Below, piece after piece: positions 18,780 to 27,174 of a DNA stretch of 64,000 nucleotides (position 1 is its first letter; the number at the start of each line of letters is the position of its first letter). The position numbers and the translations under genes are program-made. The DNA lies in contig NZ_CP042412.1 of assembly GCF_007954505.1 (NCBI RefSeq), positions 1,674,001 through 1,738,000 of the forward strand, in the 5' to 3' direction. Below the pieces are notes generated by a model. That model saw nothing but the letters and a program-made list of their open reading frames with translations, did not search any database and was not told the DNA's origin. The DNA is from Microbacterium sp. CBA3102 (lineage in GTDB: Bacteria; Actinomycetota; Actinomycetes; Actinomycetales; Microbacteriaceae).

Positions 18780-19649
18780 GTGATCTGTCTAGCCGCCCTC
18801 GCCTGCGTCGCGCCGGCCCCTAATCCTCTTGCCGACCTGGTGCAGGTGGGGATCCTGGTCGTCGCGGCTGTGGCACTCTTCTGGGCTGTCCGGGAGTGGG
18901 TATGGGGCGGCAGCATCCTGAAGGTGCAGCTCGAGCTCGGCCGAACCGATGGCCTCCGGATGGTACGTGCCTCTCCGGCAGATATGGAGAACCCCGATGC
19001 CATCGACTGGCGGATGCCATACAGACTGGACGGTCCCGCACTCGATGTCGCTGTCATCACAGTGATCAACAAGGGCCGAACCCCGGTGACGGTACTCAGC
19101 CCGGCGCTGCTCTTCAGCTCGAAGGGTGCGGAGGACTTGCGAGTGTCGGGTCAGCTGGTAGGCGGCAGCTGGGGAGAGGACGAAAGCCGGATCCGGCTCG
19201 AGGTCCATGACTCCTGCGTCTTTACCCTGATGCTGCAGCCGATGGCCGTCATCGCGCGCAGCGACATGACCTTCCAGAAGCCTCAAGGAGCGGGGGGAAA
19301 TATCTGGGCTCGCGCAGCCGTGACGTCGGGGAAAGGTGGCGTCAAACTATCGCCGAGCTCCGTCCGGTCGAGAGCGAAGTGGTACTCGCTGAACCGCCTG
19401 GATGCTCGATGGAAGGTGAGCACTCCGTTGCGCGGGAAACCCCTCACTCCCACCGAAGAGCTGATGGCGCAGTTCCTAGCCCCCGGCGGAGATGTCTACG
19501 ATCAATCGGTGCTGCTCGGCAGCGTGCTCGGTGCCGCGGAAGCAGGAGAATCCGTGAACGAGCTCGCCGCGCGGGTCGAAGACCGATACGGGATCATGAA
19601 TGCCGGCAAGATCGCGATGCGCGCGATGGTCCTCGCTGGGAAGCTCTAG
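18780..19649 (+). CDS. Membrane-anchored hypothetical protein
   Basis: 289 residues, GTG start with AGGAGG four bases before it. One N-terminal hydrophobic segment (about residues 18-42, VQVGILVVAAVALFWAV) is followed by a beta-rich soluble part (VAVITVINKGRTPVTVLSP). No family recognised. It diverges from the NACHT gene across a 239-bp gap and may belong to the same island. Confidence 0.6.
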   Translation: MICLAALACVAPAPNPLADLVQVGILVVAAVALFWAVREWVWGGSILKVQLELGRTDGLRMVRASPADMENPDAIDWRMPYRLDGPALDVAVITVINKGRTPVTVLSPALLFSSKGAEDLRVSGQLVGGSWGEDESRIRLEVHDSCVFTLMLQPMAVIARSDMTFQKPQGAGGNIWARAAVTSGKGGVKLSPSSVRSRAKWYSLNRLDARWKVSTPLRGKPLTPTEELMAQFLAPGGDVYDQSVLLGSVLGAAEAGESVNELAARVEDRYGIMNAGKIAMRAMVLAGKL

Positions 19650-20051
19650 GGGCTTCGCGGCCTTCGAGAGTGCAGGCTGACCGCTACGCCAATGGCTGCG
19701 CACGGGCACCTCGCCCCGGGCGCTTCTGATTGGGGAGGGTAGTGCGGGGTGCAGCTGTGTACGTGAGCGTGAGGATCTCGCCAGCTGCAGGGGTCTTCAC
19801 GGCGAGTGGTCGATAGGTGCGTTCCCACTCGGCGGGCACCGCGAACTCCGCAGGCGGCTCCAGGTGAGACAGGCGCGTTTCGCGTCGATCGCCATCTGCA
19901 GCCCGCCACTATGGCGTAGTTGGTGAAGCCCGCGTGCAGGAAAGTTCTGGTGAGGATCGCGCCTGCCTTGCTGGCCGAGACGGAACTGATGGGCTGCCGG
20001 TGCTCTGTCCGTGCTCGGCGCGTCGACTGCGTTGTGCCGAACTCGTCGGTG
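19650..20051. other. About 400 bp without a supported gene
   Basis: It lies between two convergent genes. A 141-codon frame on the minus strand is Arg/Ser/Ala-rich with no start signal and looks like chance. No repeat, tRNA or transposon end is visible. Confidence 0.4.
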
Positions 20052-21677
20052 CTACGGGAACGACTTTTCATCGATTCCGGTGAGATCCCACGGCGACGCG
20101 AGCACTGGCTCGGTTTCAGAGCGGACTAACCGTGTGGGGGCCCACGCTACAAGGTGCTCGCCTTGCGGCGGACTCATGATGTAGTCGCGCGGGTGCCCGG
20201 GGCTGTCGGTCGCCGTGGTGGGATGCACCTCGAGCTGCTGATGCCAGAGGTGCGTCGCGGGCGTTGGGATCTGTTGCCCGGCGAACGCGATCGATCCCTC
20301 CTTGATGGTGATGACCTGCGGTGGATTTCCCGATGGTGAGGTGACGGTCGCGCTCTTTAGGCGGGCATGGACGACTTTGCCTTCCCAGATCAGACGTGTC
20401 TGCCGCAGTCTGACGCGTTCCAGGTTAGTGAAGCGTCCGTTGCAGACTCCGATCTCATTTCCCGTGATCCTCTCGATCTCGATCACATCACTGAGCGCCT
20501 CCTCGATAACGCGCATCTGGAGTTCCTCTTCGGCGCTGAGGTACTCCATCGAGATGGTGATGTTTCCGCCGGGGACGTCGAACACCGCGCGATCTGCTGA
20601 GTGCAGGCGCCGTGCGAGCTGTGTGGAGCGAAGCTTTTGCGCGTTTGTGAGTTCGAGGTACTTTTCCTCAGCGAGGGTGCATGCGACTGCCCGATCGTTC
20701 TCGAATGTGAACGCGAAGGTGAGGATGAGGCACCCATCGACGAAAATGTCCCATTCGACGCCGCCTTCTTCAGGGCGACGGTGCATGACTGCGGCTTCGA
20801 GGTTCGTATGCTCGTCGCCAGTCTGAAGGGTGAGGGACACCTGATTGGCGGGGTCCTGCAGGAACAGGTCAGAGACGGTGAAGCGCGACCATTCGGTCGG
20901 CAGGTCGCTGCCTTCCGCTAGATCAGGGACCGCGGTGCCGGTGTCGGCGTAAAACACGCGCACATCGATCGGTGACTCCGACTCGTGAACGCTTACCGCG
21001 GACGTCCATGCATCATCAGGCAACATGATCAGCGATCGTTCTTGCAGGTCGCGAACAAGGTCCAATGTGTCGAGTGTGAGCATTGCGATGCGCGAGAACA
21101 CGCGAACCGCCGCGGTGTAGCGCTCCTTGAGATCATGCTCGAGCGCCGCCACCTTCGCTCCGCGGGGGTCCGCGTGGACGAGATCTGCGTAGAGCCAGCC
21201 TGCCGCAAGTTGCGTATCCGAGACGATGCTGGTCGGCGCATGATCGGGTCCGACCGCCTGAACGGTGTATCCCTGGTCTTGTGTTCCCTGGATTTCCGTA
21301 GACCCCCAGGCTGCTCGTAGGGCCGTGATTCGCTGCCTATCGGAAGCTGATGCCGCCCCGGCAGTCAATGCGGTGATCGCGTCGAGGACCCGGTTGTAAA
21401 AGATCGGCTCCGACTCGACCGTGAGCGGGCGCAGGCGAGCGACGAGAGACTCGAAGGTCTCCTCATCGGGCAGGTCCTCTACGACGGTAAAGCGGCCCGC
21501 GAGATCGATGTTGCCGCGGATCATGGTGTTGGCGAACGCCTGGAGGCGGTCCCTCGACTGCGAGAGTGAGTGCGCGGCAACCCGTCGCGCACGCAGAACA
21601 AAGCGTTCCACGATCTTTGCGGGCTCGATCGTCGGTGCCACCTTCTTCTGGCCGCGACGATCGTTCTGAGCCGCCAT
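20052..21677 (-). CDS. Unknown protein coupled to an HNH nuclease
   Basis: 541 residues from the ATG at 21677, which overlaps the stop of the upstream HNH gene by one base (TGATG). The frame is open upstream but that start is not needed. The sequence is mixed alpha/beta without an obvious membrane segment or catalytic motif; the N-terminal half is helical (VLRARRVAAHSLSQSRDRL), the middle beta-rich (VEWDIFVDGCLILTFAFTF). I do not recognise a family. Tight coupling implies joint function with the nuclease; a target-sensing or immunity role is only a guess. Confidence 0.65.
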   Translation of the reverse strand: MAAQNDRRGQKKVAPTIEPAKIVERFVLRARRVAAHSLSQSRDRLQAFANTMIRGNIDLAGRFTVVEDLPDEETFESLVARLRPLTVESEPIFYNRVLDAITALTAGAASASDRQRITALRAAWGSTEIQGTQDQGYTVQAVGPDHAPTSIVSDTQLAAGWLYADLVHADPRGAKVAALEHDLKERYTAAVRVFSRIAMLTLDTLDLVRDLQERSLIMLPDDAWTSAVSVHESESPIDVRVFYADTGTAVPDLAEGSDLPTEWSRFTVSDLFLQDPANQVSLTLQTGDEHTNLEAAVMHRRPEEGGVEWDIFVDGCLILTFAFTFENDRAVACTLAEEKYLELTNAQKLRSTQLARRLHSADRAVFDVPGGNITISMEYLSAEEELQMRVIEEALSDVIEIERITGNEIGVCNGRFTNLERVRLRQTRLIWEGKVVHARLKSATVTSPSGNPPQVITIKEGSIAFAGQQIPTPATHLWHQQLEVHPTTATDSPGHPRDYIMSPPQGEHLVAWAPTRLVRSETEPVLASPWDLTGIDEKSFP

Positions 21678-22549
21678 CAGTCCACACGCCTTGTGAATCC
21701 CGTGATCGGGTCGAACGGCCAATCGACGGCGAAGACGCGATTGAAGCTGATCACCATTGCCGATTCCGTTAGTTCATCCGAGGCTGCCATCAAGATGATC
21801 TCGCCAGGGCTCGGTTCGTGTGCGGAACGCGCGACCTTGATGGACCTCGCTACGTCGCCGAGCTCAGCCTTCTGGTCACGGGGCACGTCTCGGGCAACGA
21901 GGAGCTCAGCTCTCAACGCATCAGCGCGGGGCGTCCGCGGGATCGCGTGCAGCGCAACGCATCCGGCCAAATATGCAGTCTTGACCGCTGCGATGTGCGA
22001 ACGGGTTGCGTCGACAATCTCGTAGCTCATCTCGAACTCCTGTTCTCCCAAGATCTGAGAGACCGCCGGGTCGTGTTTGCCGTGTTGGAAGAGAACAAAC
22101 CCGCCGGATGCGTTCTCGCGTAGTAGGTACTCGCCAACGCTGCGGCGGCCGGGAACGGTCTTGCCCGAGAGTCGTACCTTCCCGATCGCGTTCTCATACC
22201 AATTGCGCAGGTGCGGCTCGTACTTGCTGCCGAACTCGTTGTTGCAATTTTCACAGGTCATCGTGATCACGCTCCCGCCAACTGAGTGGGGCGGCACATG
22301 CTCTCGGCTTCGCGGCTCCGGCGCGAAGCAGATCGGGCAAACACCAAAGTCGACAAAATCGAACGCGACAGGGAGCGCCTGAAAATACCGCTCTGTTCCC
22401 AATGGCCGCGGCATACGCACCTCGAGCGTCGACCCATCCTCCAGACGAAGAACGGCCTGGCTGAGCTCAGGGATGCCGCGACCATTCGCACGCCCATTGA
22501 CGCTTTCAATCACACCGCGTACACGAGGCTGGCCAGACGAATCGCTCAC
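21677..22549 (-). CDS. HNH endonuclease-like protein
   Basis: 290 residues. An HNH-type zinc core lies at about 71-110: C71-P-I-C74, SREHVPP (H84), C99-E-N-C102, NNEFGSKYE. The two CxxC pairs hold structural zinc and H84 would be the catalytic His. The first 70 residues form a small beta-rich domain and the last 150 are unassigned. First gene of a two-gene minus-strand operon, divergent from the CBASS operon 323 bp away. Confidence 0.75.
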   Translation of the reverse strand: MSDSSGQPRVRGVIESVNGRANGRGIPELSQAVLRLEDGSTLEVRMPRPLGTERYFQALPVAFDFVDFGVCPICFAPEPRSREHVPPHSVGGSVITMTCENCNNEFGSKYEPHLRNWYENAIGKVRLSGKTVPGRRSVGEYLLRENASGGFVLFQHGKHDPAVSQILGEQEFEMSYEIVDATRSHIAAVKTAYLAGCVALHAIPRTPRADALRAELLVARDVPRDQKAELGDVARSIKVARSAHEPSPGEIILMAASDELTESAMVISFNRVFAVDWPFDPITGFTRRVD

Positions 22550-22872
22550 GGGTCAGACTGTACTCGTCGTCCTCGACGTTGCGGGAATGTCCGCTAGCTC
22601 TCTAAATCGAGGAAGTAGCGCGACTGCGTCGCCTCTATCGGTGAATTCGCTCAGGCTTCATGACGGACCGCGCTTGTGAGCCGGATGTAAATTCCGGGGC
22701 ATGCAGAGTCGTTTCTCTCTGGGGTGAACGGAAAGAGTCGTAGCCTGCGCGGGACTTCGTCCCCAACGTTCCGGCCGAGCTACGCCCATTGGTTCGCCTT
22801 CGAAACGGGCCGTGTCGGTGTCCGCCGCTAGCATGCACTTGCGGCGGACTGTCGCCGTGGGCTGGGGGAAAG
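22550..22872. other. Divergent promoter region between HNH and CBASS operons
   Basis: 323 bp between back-to-back operons, presumably holding both promoters. I find no convincing -35/-10 pair, repeat or structured RNA. A frame running into the SLATT gene from 22789 lacks a ribosome-binding site. Confidence 0.35.
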
Positions 22873-23469
22873 ATGCATCGACGAGAGACAGAACCGTCAG
22901 AGGCGGGTCGTGACTTGCTTCTCAACCAGGTGAGAGAGCTATATGGGCGCATCGCGTACACGCAGAAGACCCATGAGAAGCAAGCTGACATCTGCGCGAT
23001 GTCCTCGCGGAGGCAAAGAGTCTGGAAGTTCGTTCTCACGGCGGTCGGATCGGGGACGTTCCTAGCGTCACTCTTCGGGCTGCTGCTGGACCCGCAGTGG
23101 GCATCGCTAGCTACCTCCTTCATCGCCGTGCTAGTCACGGCGGCAAGCCTGGGTGACCGGACATTCCGATACGGCGAGGAGATGCAGCAGCACCGCGACA
23201 CCGCGGCTTTGCTATGGAACTTGCGGGAGTCGTATCTGTCGCTGATTGTGGACCTGAAGTCCGAGTCTCTGCCGCTCGACCAGGCGCGGCAGAAACGAGA
23301 CGAGCTGCAGAAGGCGGCTCAGGCCGTGCTGAAGGACGCCCCGCGAACGACACCGCAGGCGTATGCCATGGCTCAATCCGGCCTGAAGGACAAGGAAGAT
23401 CTCACTCTCAGCACGCAGGAGATCGATTTGATGCTGCCGGAGGCGCTTCGAGAGGATTGGGAGCACTGA
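22873..23469 (+). CDS. SLATT-domain two-TM effector of CBASS
   Basis: 198 residues; ATG 22873 follows GGGGGAAAG. An N-terminal helical part (LLNQVRELYGRIAYTQKTHE) leads to two adjacent membrane segments around residues 55-98 (FVLTAVGSGTFLASLFGLLL and the following helix), then a long helical C-terminus. This is the SLATT (SMODS/SLOG-associating 2TM) architecture; such proteins are predicted pore-forming effectors triggered by cyclic nucleotides. The stop overlaps the nucleotidyltransferase start by one base, so effector and enzyme are co-translated. Confidence 0.85.
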   Translation: MHRRETEPSEAGRDLLLNQVRELYGRIAYTQKTHEKQADICAMSSRRQRVWKFVLTAVGSGTFLASLFGLLLDPQWASLATSFIAVLVTAASLGDRTFRYGEEMQQHRDTAALLWNLRESYLSLIVDLKSESLPLDQARQKRDELQKAAQAVLKDAPRTTPQAYAMAQSGLKDKEDLTLSTQEIDLMLPEALREDWEH

Positions 23470-24767
23470 TGTCGCAAACCGGTGACATCTTCGATGGTCT
23501 CCTCACCAATCTCAGGGTCAACACTGCTGAGAGCATCGCCGACCGGCGGGACGAAGTAACGAAAGCTCTGAACAGCGAGTTCCGCAGCTTGACCGGCTCC
23601 ACGGCGAACAAGCTGATGGTCGGTTCCTACGGTCGTTGGACAGCGATCAAAGGTATATCGGACCTTGACCTCCTGTACATATTGCCGTCCAGTCTGCGCG
23701 CCTCATACGAGGAGGAAGGCGGGCCGCTCAAAGCGCTGCGGCGCGCCCGCGCTGCGATCCAGAAGCGGTATCCGACGACGACTGTCGGGGTCGACAGGCT
23801 GGTCGTCGTAGTGGAGTTCTCGAACTTCACTTTCGAGGTGCAGCCCGTGTTCGAAAACGAGGACGGGTCCTTCGACTACCCGGACACTTACAGCGACTCG
23901 TGGAAGATGACGAAGCCTCGCGATGAGATCTCCGCAATCAGCGAGGAAGACTCAGCTACTAGTGGCAATCTGCGACGCTTGTGCAAGCTCGCTCGAGCAT
24001 GGCGCAACAAGCAAGGAGTCGTGATGGGCGGGCTGCTCGTAGACACCCTTGCGTACAATTTCCTAACGTCTACGACGGAACATCGCTCTGGCACGTCCGA
24101 ATCCTACGGCGAGATGATGCGCGACTTCCTTCTGTACCTCGCGGACCAGGTGGACCACGATTTCTATCTGGCGCTTGGAAGCCGTCAGCGCGTTCGAGTC
24201 AAGAAGCGCTTCCAGAAGAAGGCTGCGTCCGGCGCTGAGCTTTGCACCGAGGCGGTCGACGCTGCTGGTCAGAAGAACGAGTACAAGAAGTGGAGAGCAG
24301 TATTCGGAAAGTCCGTCCCAGCAGTAGTGGCTGGAGGGGAGAATGCGCTTGCAGCCAGATCGTTCAACGACACGGAGGAGTTCATCGAGGACACCCATCC
24401 CGTGGACATCCGTTTTTCGGTCGAGATCAGCTGTACCGTGACCCAGGACGGATTCCGTCCTACCTCGCTGAACTCATTTCTCAACCTGTTCTCGCTACTG
24501 CCCGCAAAGAAACAACTTACGTTCGCGATCGACAACATCGACGTGCCGGGATCATATGAGGTGCGTTGGAAGGTACTGAACCGAGGAGCCGAAGCTGAGC
24601 GGCGGGATCACGTACGCGGTGAGATCATCCGTCCGACCCACGGCACCGAGCGCCGCGAAGTGACCTCCTTCCGAGGGAATCATTACGTGGAGTGCTACGT
24701 CATCCAGCGCAACGTCGTCGTGGCTCGCGGGCATATCGACATCCCGATCGCAGCAGAGTCTTCCTAG
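23469..24767 (+). CDS. CD-NTase (SMODS nucleotidyltransferase) with AGS-C sensor domain
   Basis: 432 residues. The DNA polymerase-beta-like core has GSYGRWTAIKGISDLDLL: G52-S53 and the metal-binding D65 and D67; the third acid is probably E123 (FTFEVQP). The C-terminal about 130 residues (from SVEISCTVTQDGF to the end) look like the AGS-C domain that often follows SMODS enzymes. The protein should make a cyclic oligonucleotide on phage sensing, which opens the SLATT protein. No HORMA, TRIP13, E1/E2 or Cap genes adjoin, so this is a minimal two-gene CBASS. Confidence 0.9.
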   Translation: MSQTGDIFDGLLTNLRVNTAESIADRRDEVTKALNSEFRSLTGSTANKLMVGSYGRWTAIKGISDLDLLYILPSSLRASYEEEGGPLKALRRARAAIQKRYPTTTVGVDRLVVVVEFSNFTFEVQPVFENEDGSFDYPDTYSDSWKMTKPRDEISAISEEDSATSGNLRRLCKLARAWRNKQGVVMGGLLVDTLAYNFLTSTTEHRSGTSESYGEMMRDFLLYLADQVDHDFYLALGSRQRVRVKKRFQKKAASGAELCTEAVDAAGQKNEYKKWRAVFGKSVPAVVAGGENALAARSFNDTEEFIEDTHPVDIRFSVEISCTVTQDGFRPTSLNSFLNLFSLLPAKKQLTFAIDNIDVPGSYEVRWKVLNRGAEAERRDHVRGEIIRPTHGTERREVTSFRGNHYVECYVIQRNVVVARGHIDIPIAAESS

Positions 24768-24964
24768 ACCGCGCCCCTGGTGCAGTGGGTGCCCATGCCC
24801 GCGGCCCTGCGGCGATCCACCCTGCCACAGGTGACTGGCTCCAACGCCTCTCGAGCAAGTCAGCTTGGTCGATCATTCTCGTCGTCGGAATTTTGATAAG
24901 CGTCATGAGGCAAGTCGCTCCATGTGCCGGCTACAGCTGTCCCGGAAACTCGCGGGATCGCGAT

Positions 24965-24997
24965 CCGATCTCACGACAACTCTCGTGAGATCGGACA
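24965..24997 (-). repeat. Internal right terminus R1
   Basis: A 12-bp perfect inverted repeat (CCGATCTCACGA at 24965-24976, complement 24983-24994) ends in GGACA at 24997; read on the minus strand it starts TGTCCGATCTCACGA like the outer termini. The inward arm also resembles a left terminus lacking its first TG, as if two ends were fused. The following five bases (TCAAG) do not match the flank of any left end here. 24768-24964 holds nothing else recognisable. Confidence 0.65.
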
Positions 24998-25018
24998 TCA
25001 AGCAGATTTCGACAGGCC

Positions 25019-25104
25019 TGTCGTTTCTCACGAAAGTCGTCACTTTCTCACGAATGTTGTCGCAGTTCTCATGGAAGGTGGCGGATTCTCATGAAACCTG
25101 TCGC
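25019..25104 (+). repeat. Internal left-end-like array L2
   Basis: TGTCG at 25019 then four direct units of the form TTCTCACGAAAnnTGTCGC at 25024-25043, 25044-25063, 25064-25084 and 25085-25104. The terminus (TGTCGTTTCTC) differs from L1 (TGTCCGATCTC), so it belongs to a related subfamily. It lies 21 bp from R1; the interval contains GCAGATTTCGACA, shared with the R2/L3 junction. Confidence 0.65.
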
Positions 25105-25136
25105 AGCACCGATCGGCGGCGAAGCTACCGACCCCG

Positions 25137-25156
25137 CCGAGAATGATCGTGTACGG
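25137..25156. repeat. Degenerate res-like palindrome
   Basis: Twenty bases matching the palindrome at 40557-40576 at 17 positions. It follows the L2 array just as an intact copy follows the L4 array at 59973. Probably a decayed recombination site. Confidence 0.4.
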
Positions 25157-25258
25157 CGGGATGACTCGTACAGCCGCTGAATGGGGTCCAGAAACGTGAG
25201 CCGTCAGAGGGTTTTGGCAGGCGTATTCGCTGACCTCTGGCGCTCCGCTCCAGTCAGC

Positions 25259-25657
25259 TCAACGGTTGAGAAGTGAGCTCTGGATCTTTTCGGATACGGC
25301 TTGGCGCAGCGGGCGCACTGCTTCGGCGTCCCAGGACGCCGGGTTGGGGAACGACCATTCCAGGAGTTCCCCGCGAGGCGTCGCCGGCAGGGTGAGTCCG
25401 GGCTTCATCAGGACCACGATGTCGGCGGCGTCCAGGTCGTCGACGGTGACGGCGCGCGGCACACGATCGGTGATGTTCATTCCGAGTTCTGCGACGGTGG
25501 CGGCCACGGCCGGGTTTACTTCGTCGGCGGGGGAGAGGCCCGCCGACGTCGCGGTGAACCGGTCGCCGGCCAGGTGCTCTAGGAGCGCTGCGCCGAGCTG
25601 TGAGCGGCCGGCGTTGTGCTGGCAGATGAAAAGGACGGTTGGGGGAGCGTCAGTCAC
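25259..25657 (-). CDS. arsC: Arsenate reductase, low-molecular-weight phosphatase type
   Basis: 132 residues; GTG start. The CX5R loop CQHNAGRS at the N-terminus and a C-terminal KPG...WSFPNP (probable general-acid region) place it with LMW-PTP-fold arsenate reductases, which reduce arsenate to arsenite with thiols from thioredoxin or mycothiol. It follows the ArsR-ArsC fusion gene by 21 bp and shares its promoter. Confidence 0.85.
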   Translation of the reverse strand: MTDAPPTVLFICQHNAGRSQLGAALLEHLAGDRFTATSAGLSPADEVNPAVAATVAELGMNITDRVPRAVTVDDLDAADIVVLMKPGLTLPATPRGELLEWSFPNPASWDAEAVRPLRQAVSEKIQSSLLNR

Positions 25658-25678
25658 GGGGTCTCTTCCGGGTTGGGT

Positions 25679-26353
25679 TCAGCTGGCGGCGAGACGGGGA
25701 GCGAGTTCCGCGATGCGGCGCTCCAGCTCGTCAAAGGCGGTATCGAAAGCGTCATCGGTGCCGATCCGCACCGGGTCGGGAATCGACCAGTGCAGGTGCC
25801 CGGAGACGCCGAGTTCTTCGTGAGCGTTATCGCACACCGTCACCACGAAATCCGAATCGGTCAGGACCGAAGTCAGGGCGCGCGGTGATTCCGTTGGCAG
25901 CGCGAGGGCGTGGCGCTCGGCTGTGGCAACCGCTCCCGGATCTATCCGCTCGGCCGGGTGCGTTCCTCCCGATGACGCCGGGATGCTGCTGCGGGTAGAC
26001 CACAATGCCGCAGCAAGCTGCGACCGGGCGGAGTTCGCCGTACAGACGAACACGACGCGATCCGCGCGCTCCACTCGGCCGGGAGTGAGCCCGCGAAGCG
26101 CGGTTTCGGTCAGGTGAACATAGCTGCGCCGTTTGTCAGCCTCCGAGCGCGAACGCGAGACCATCCCCACGGACTCCAGCACATTCAGATGGTGTGTGAC
26201 GAGGTTGGAGGGAAGACCCAACGCCACCCCGATTTCGGTGGGGGAGAGGTCGCCCAGCGTGAGACGGTCGACGATCCGCAGGCGAGATGGGTCACCCAGC
26301 GCAGCGTGCTTCGCCGCGCGCGCCTCCACCTGATCAGTTCGTTCAGTGTTCAT
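25679..26353 (-). CDS. ArsR-type regulator fused to an LMW-PTP arsenate reductase domain
   Basis: 224 residues. Residues 10-88 form an ArsR/SmtB winged helix (LGDPSRLRIVDRL, LPSNLVTHHLNVLESVGMV). Residues 95-224 are an arsenate-reductase-like phosphatase domain with CX5R as CTANSARSQ and VCDNAHEEL. Fusions of this kind are known from actinobacterial ars operons. A metal-site Cys pair typical of As(III)-sensing ArsR is not evident in the HTH part, so sensing may involve the second domain. Divergent from aqpS over a symmetrical operator. Confidence 0.85.
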   Translation of the reverse strand: MNTERTDQVEARAAKHAALGDPSRLRIVDRLTLGDLSPTEIGVALGLPSNLVTHHLNVLESVGMVSRSRSEADKRRSYVHLTETALRGLTPGRVERADRVVFVCTANSARSQLAAALWSTRSSIPASSGGTHPAERIDPGAVATAERHALALPTESPRALTSVLTDSDFVVTVCDNAHEELGVSGHLHWSIPDPVRIGTDDAFDTAFDELERRIAELAPRLAAS

Positions 26354-26360
26354 TGTTTCA

Positions 26361-26393
26361 ATCTTGACTGAACTACACCTCTCGGGTCAAGAT
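26361..26393. promoter_or_regulatory. Divergent ars promoter/operator
   Basis: ATCTTGAC (26361-26368) and GTCAAGAT (26386-26393) form a perfect 8-bp inverted repeat. Each arm contains a TTGAC -35 for one direction and an AAGAT -10-like element for the other, about 17-19 bp apart. The starts at 26402 (+) and 26353 (-) are close enough that both messages may be leaderless. A natural binding site for the ArsR-ArsC fusion. Confidence 0.6.
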
Positions 26394-26401
26394 AAGCCGA
26401 C

Positions 26402-27163
26402 ATGAACATTGCTACCCGCTCCCAGTCCGAGCCCGCGCGACCTCACCTGCTGCGCCGAGCTGCTGCCGAGTTCCTTGGAACTGGCCTGCTCGTCACGATC
26501 GTTGTGGGTTCCGGCATCGCGGCGCAGCGCCTCTCGCCGGATGACGTCGGCCTCCAACTGCTGGAGAACAGCCTGACCACCGCGCTCGGTCTGACGGTCC
26601 TGATCCTCATGCTGGGCCCCGTGTCCGGTGCGCACTTCAACCCCGTGGTGTCGATCGCGGATTGGCTGCTCGGACGCCGCGCCCGGACGGGACTCCCGCT
26701 GCGCGACCTCGCCCCGTACGTGCTCGCGCAAGTTCTCGGCGGTATCACCGGAACGTTCTTGGCGGGAGTGATGTTCGACGCGGCCCCCGCGCTCTCATCG
26801 AACGACCGCGCGACCGGTGGACACCTGGTCGGGGAGGTGGTCGCCACGGCGGGACTGGTGCTGTTGATCTTCGCGCTCGCGCGCACGGGCAAGGGATCTG
26901 CCACGGCGGCCGCGGTCGGCGCGTACATCGGCGCCGCGTACTGGTTCACAAGCTCTACGTCGTTCGCGAATCCCGCGGTGACGATCGCCCGCATGTTCAC
27001 CGACACCTTTGCCGGCATTGCGCCCGCCTCTGTCGCGCCGTTCATCGCTGCACAGCTCGTCGGGGCTGCGATCGGCCTCGCTGTGCTGCTCGCCCTCTAC
27101 CCGACCGCCTCCCGCACGGCCGGCGACGTCGTGGTCCCTCAGCAACTCGAAACCCAGCCCTGA
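26402..27163 (+). CDS. Aquaporin-family channel (AqpS-like, arsenite)
   Basis: 253 residues, six membrane segments with the two MIP signature loops, NPV (AHFNPVVSI, about residue 79) and NPA (FANPAVTIA, about residue 190). In ars operons lacking a dedicated pump, such channels let arsenite formed by ArsC leave the cell down its gradient. It heads the plus-strand ars pair; the oxidoreductase gene follows after 11 bp. Confidence 0.88.
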   Translation: MNIATRSQSEPARPHLLRRAAAEFLGTGLLVTIVVGSGIAAQRLSPDDVGLQLLENSLTTALGLTVLILMLGPVSGAHFNPVVSIADWLLGRRARTGLPLRDLAPYVLAQVLGGITGTFLAGVMFDAAPALSSNDRATGGHLVGEVVATAGLVLLIFALARTGKGSATAAAVGAYIGAAYWFTSSTSFANPAVTIARMFTDTFAGIAPASVAPFIAAQLVGAAIGLAVLLALYPTASRTAGDVVVPQQLETQP

Positions 27164-27174
27164 AAGGCACCCTC

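Noticed and set aside
19646..20071. 141-codon minus-strand frame
   Set aside because: No start signal, no domain, and composition like a random frame in GC-rich DNA.
26662..27174. Upstream extension of the FAD oxidoreductase frame
   Set aside because: It overlaps aqpS in another frame and is Arg-rich; the ATG at 27175 has a ribosome-binding site and begins the family domain.
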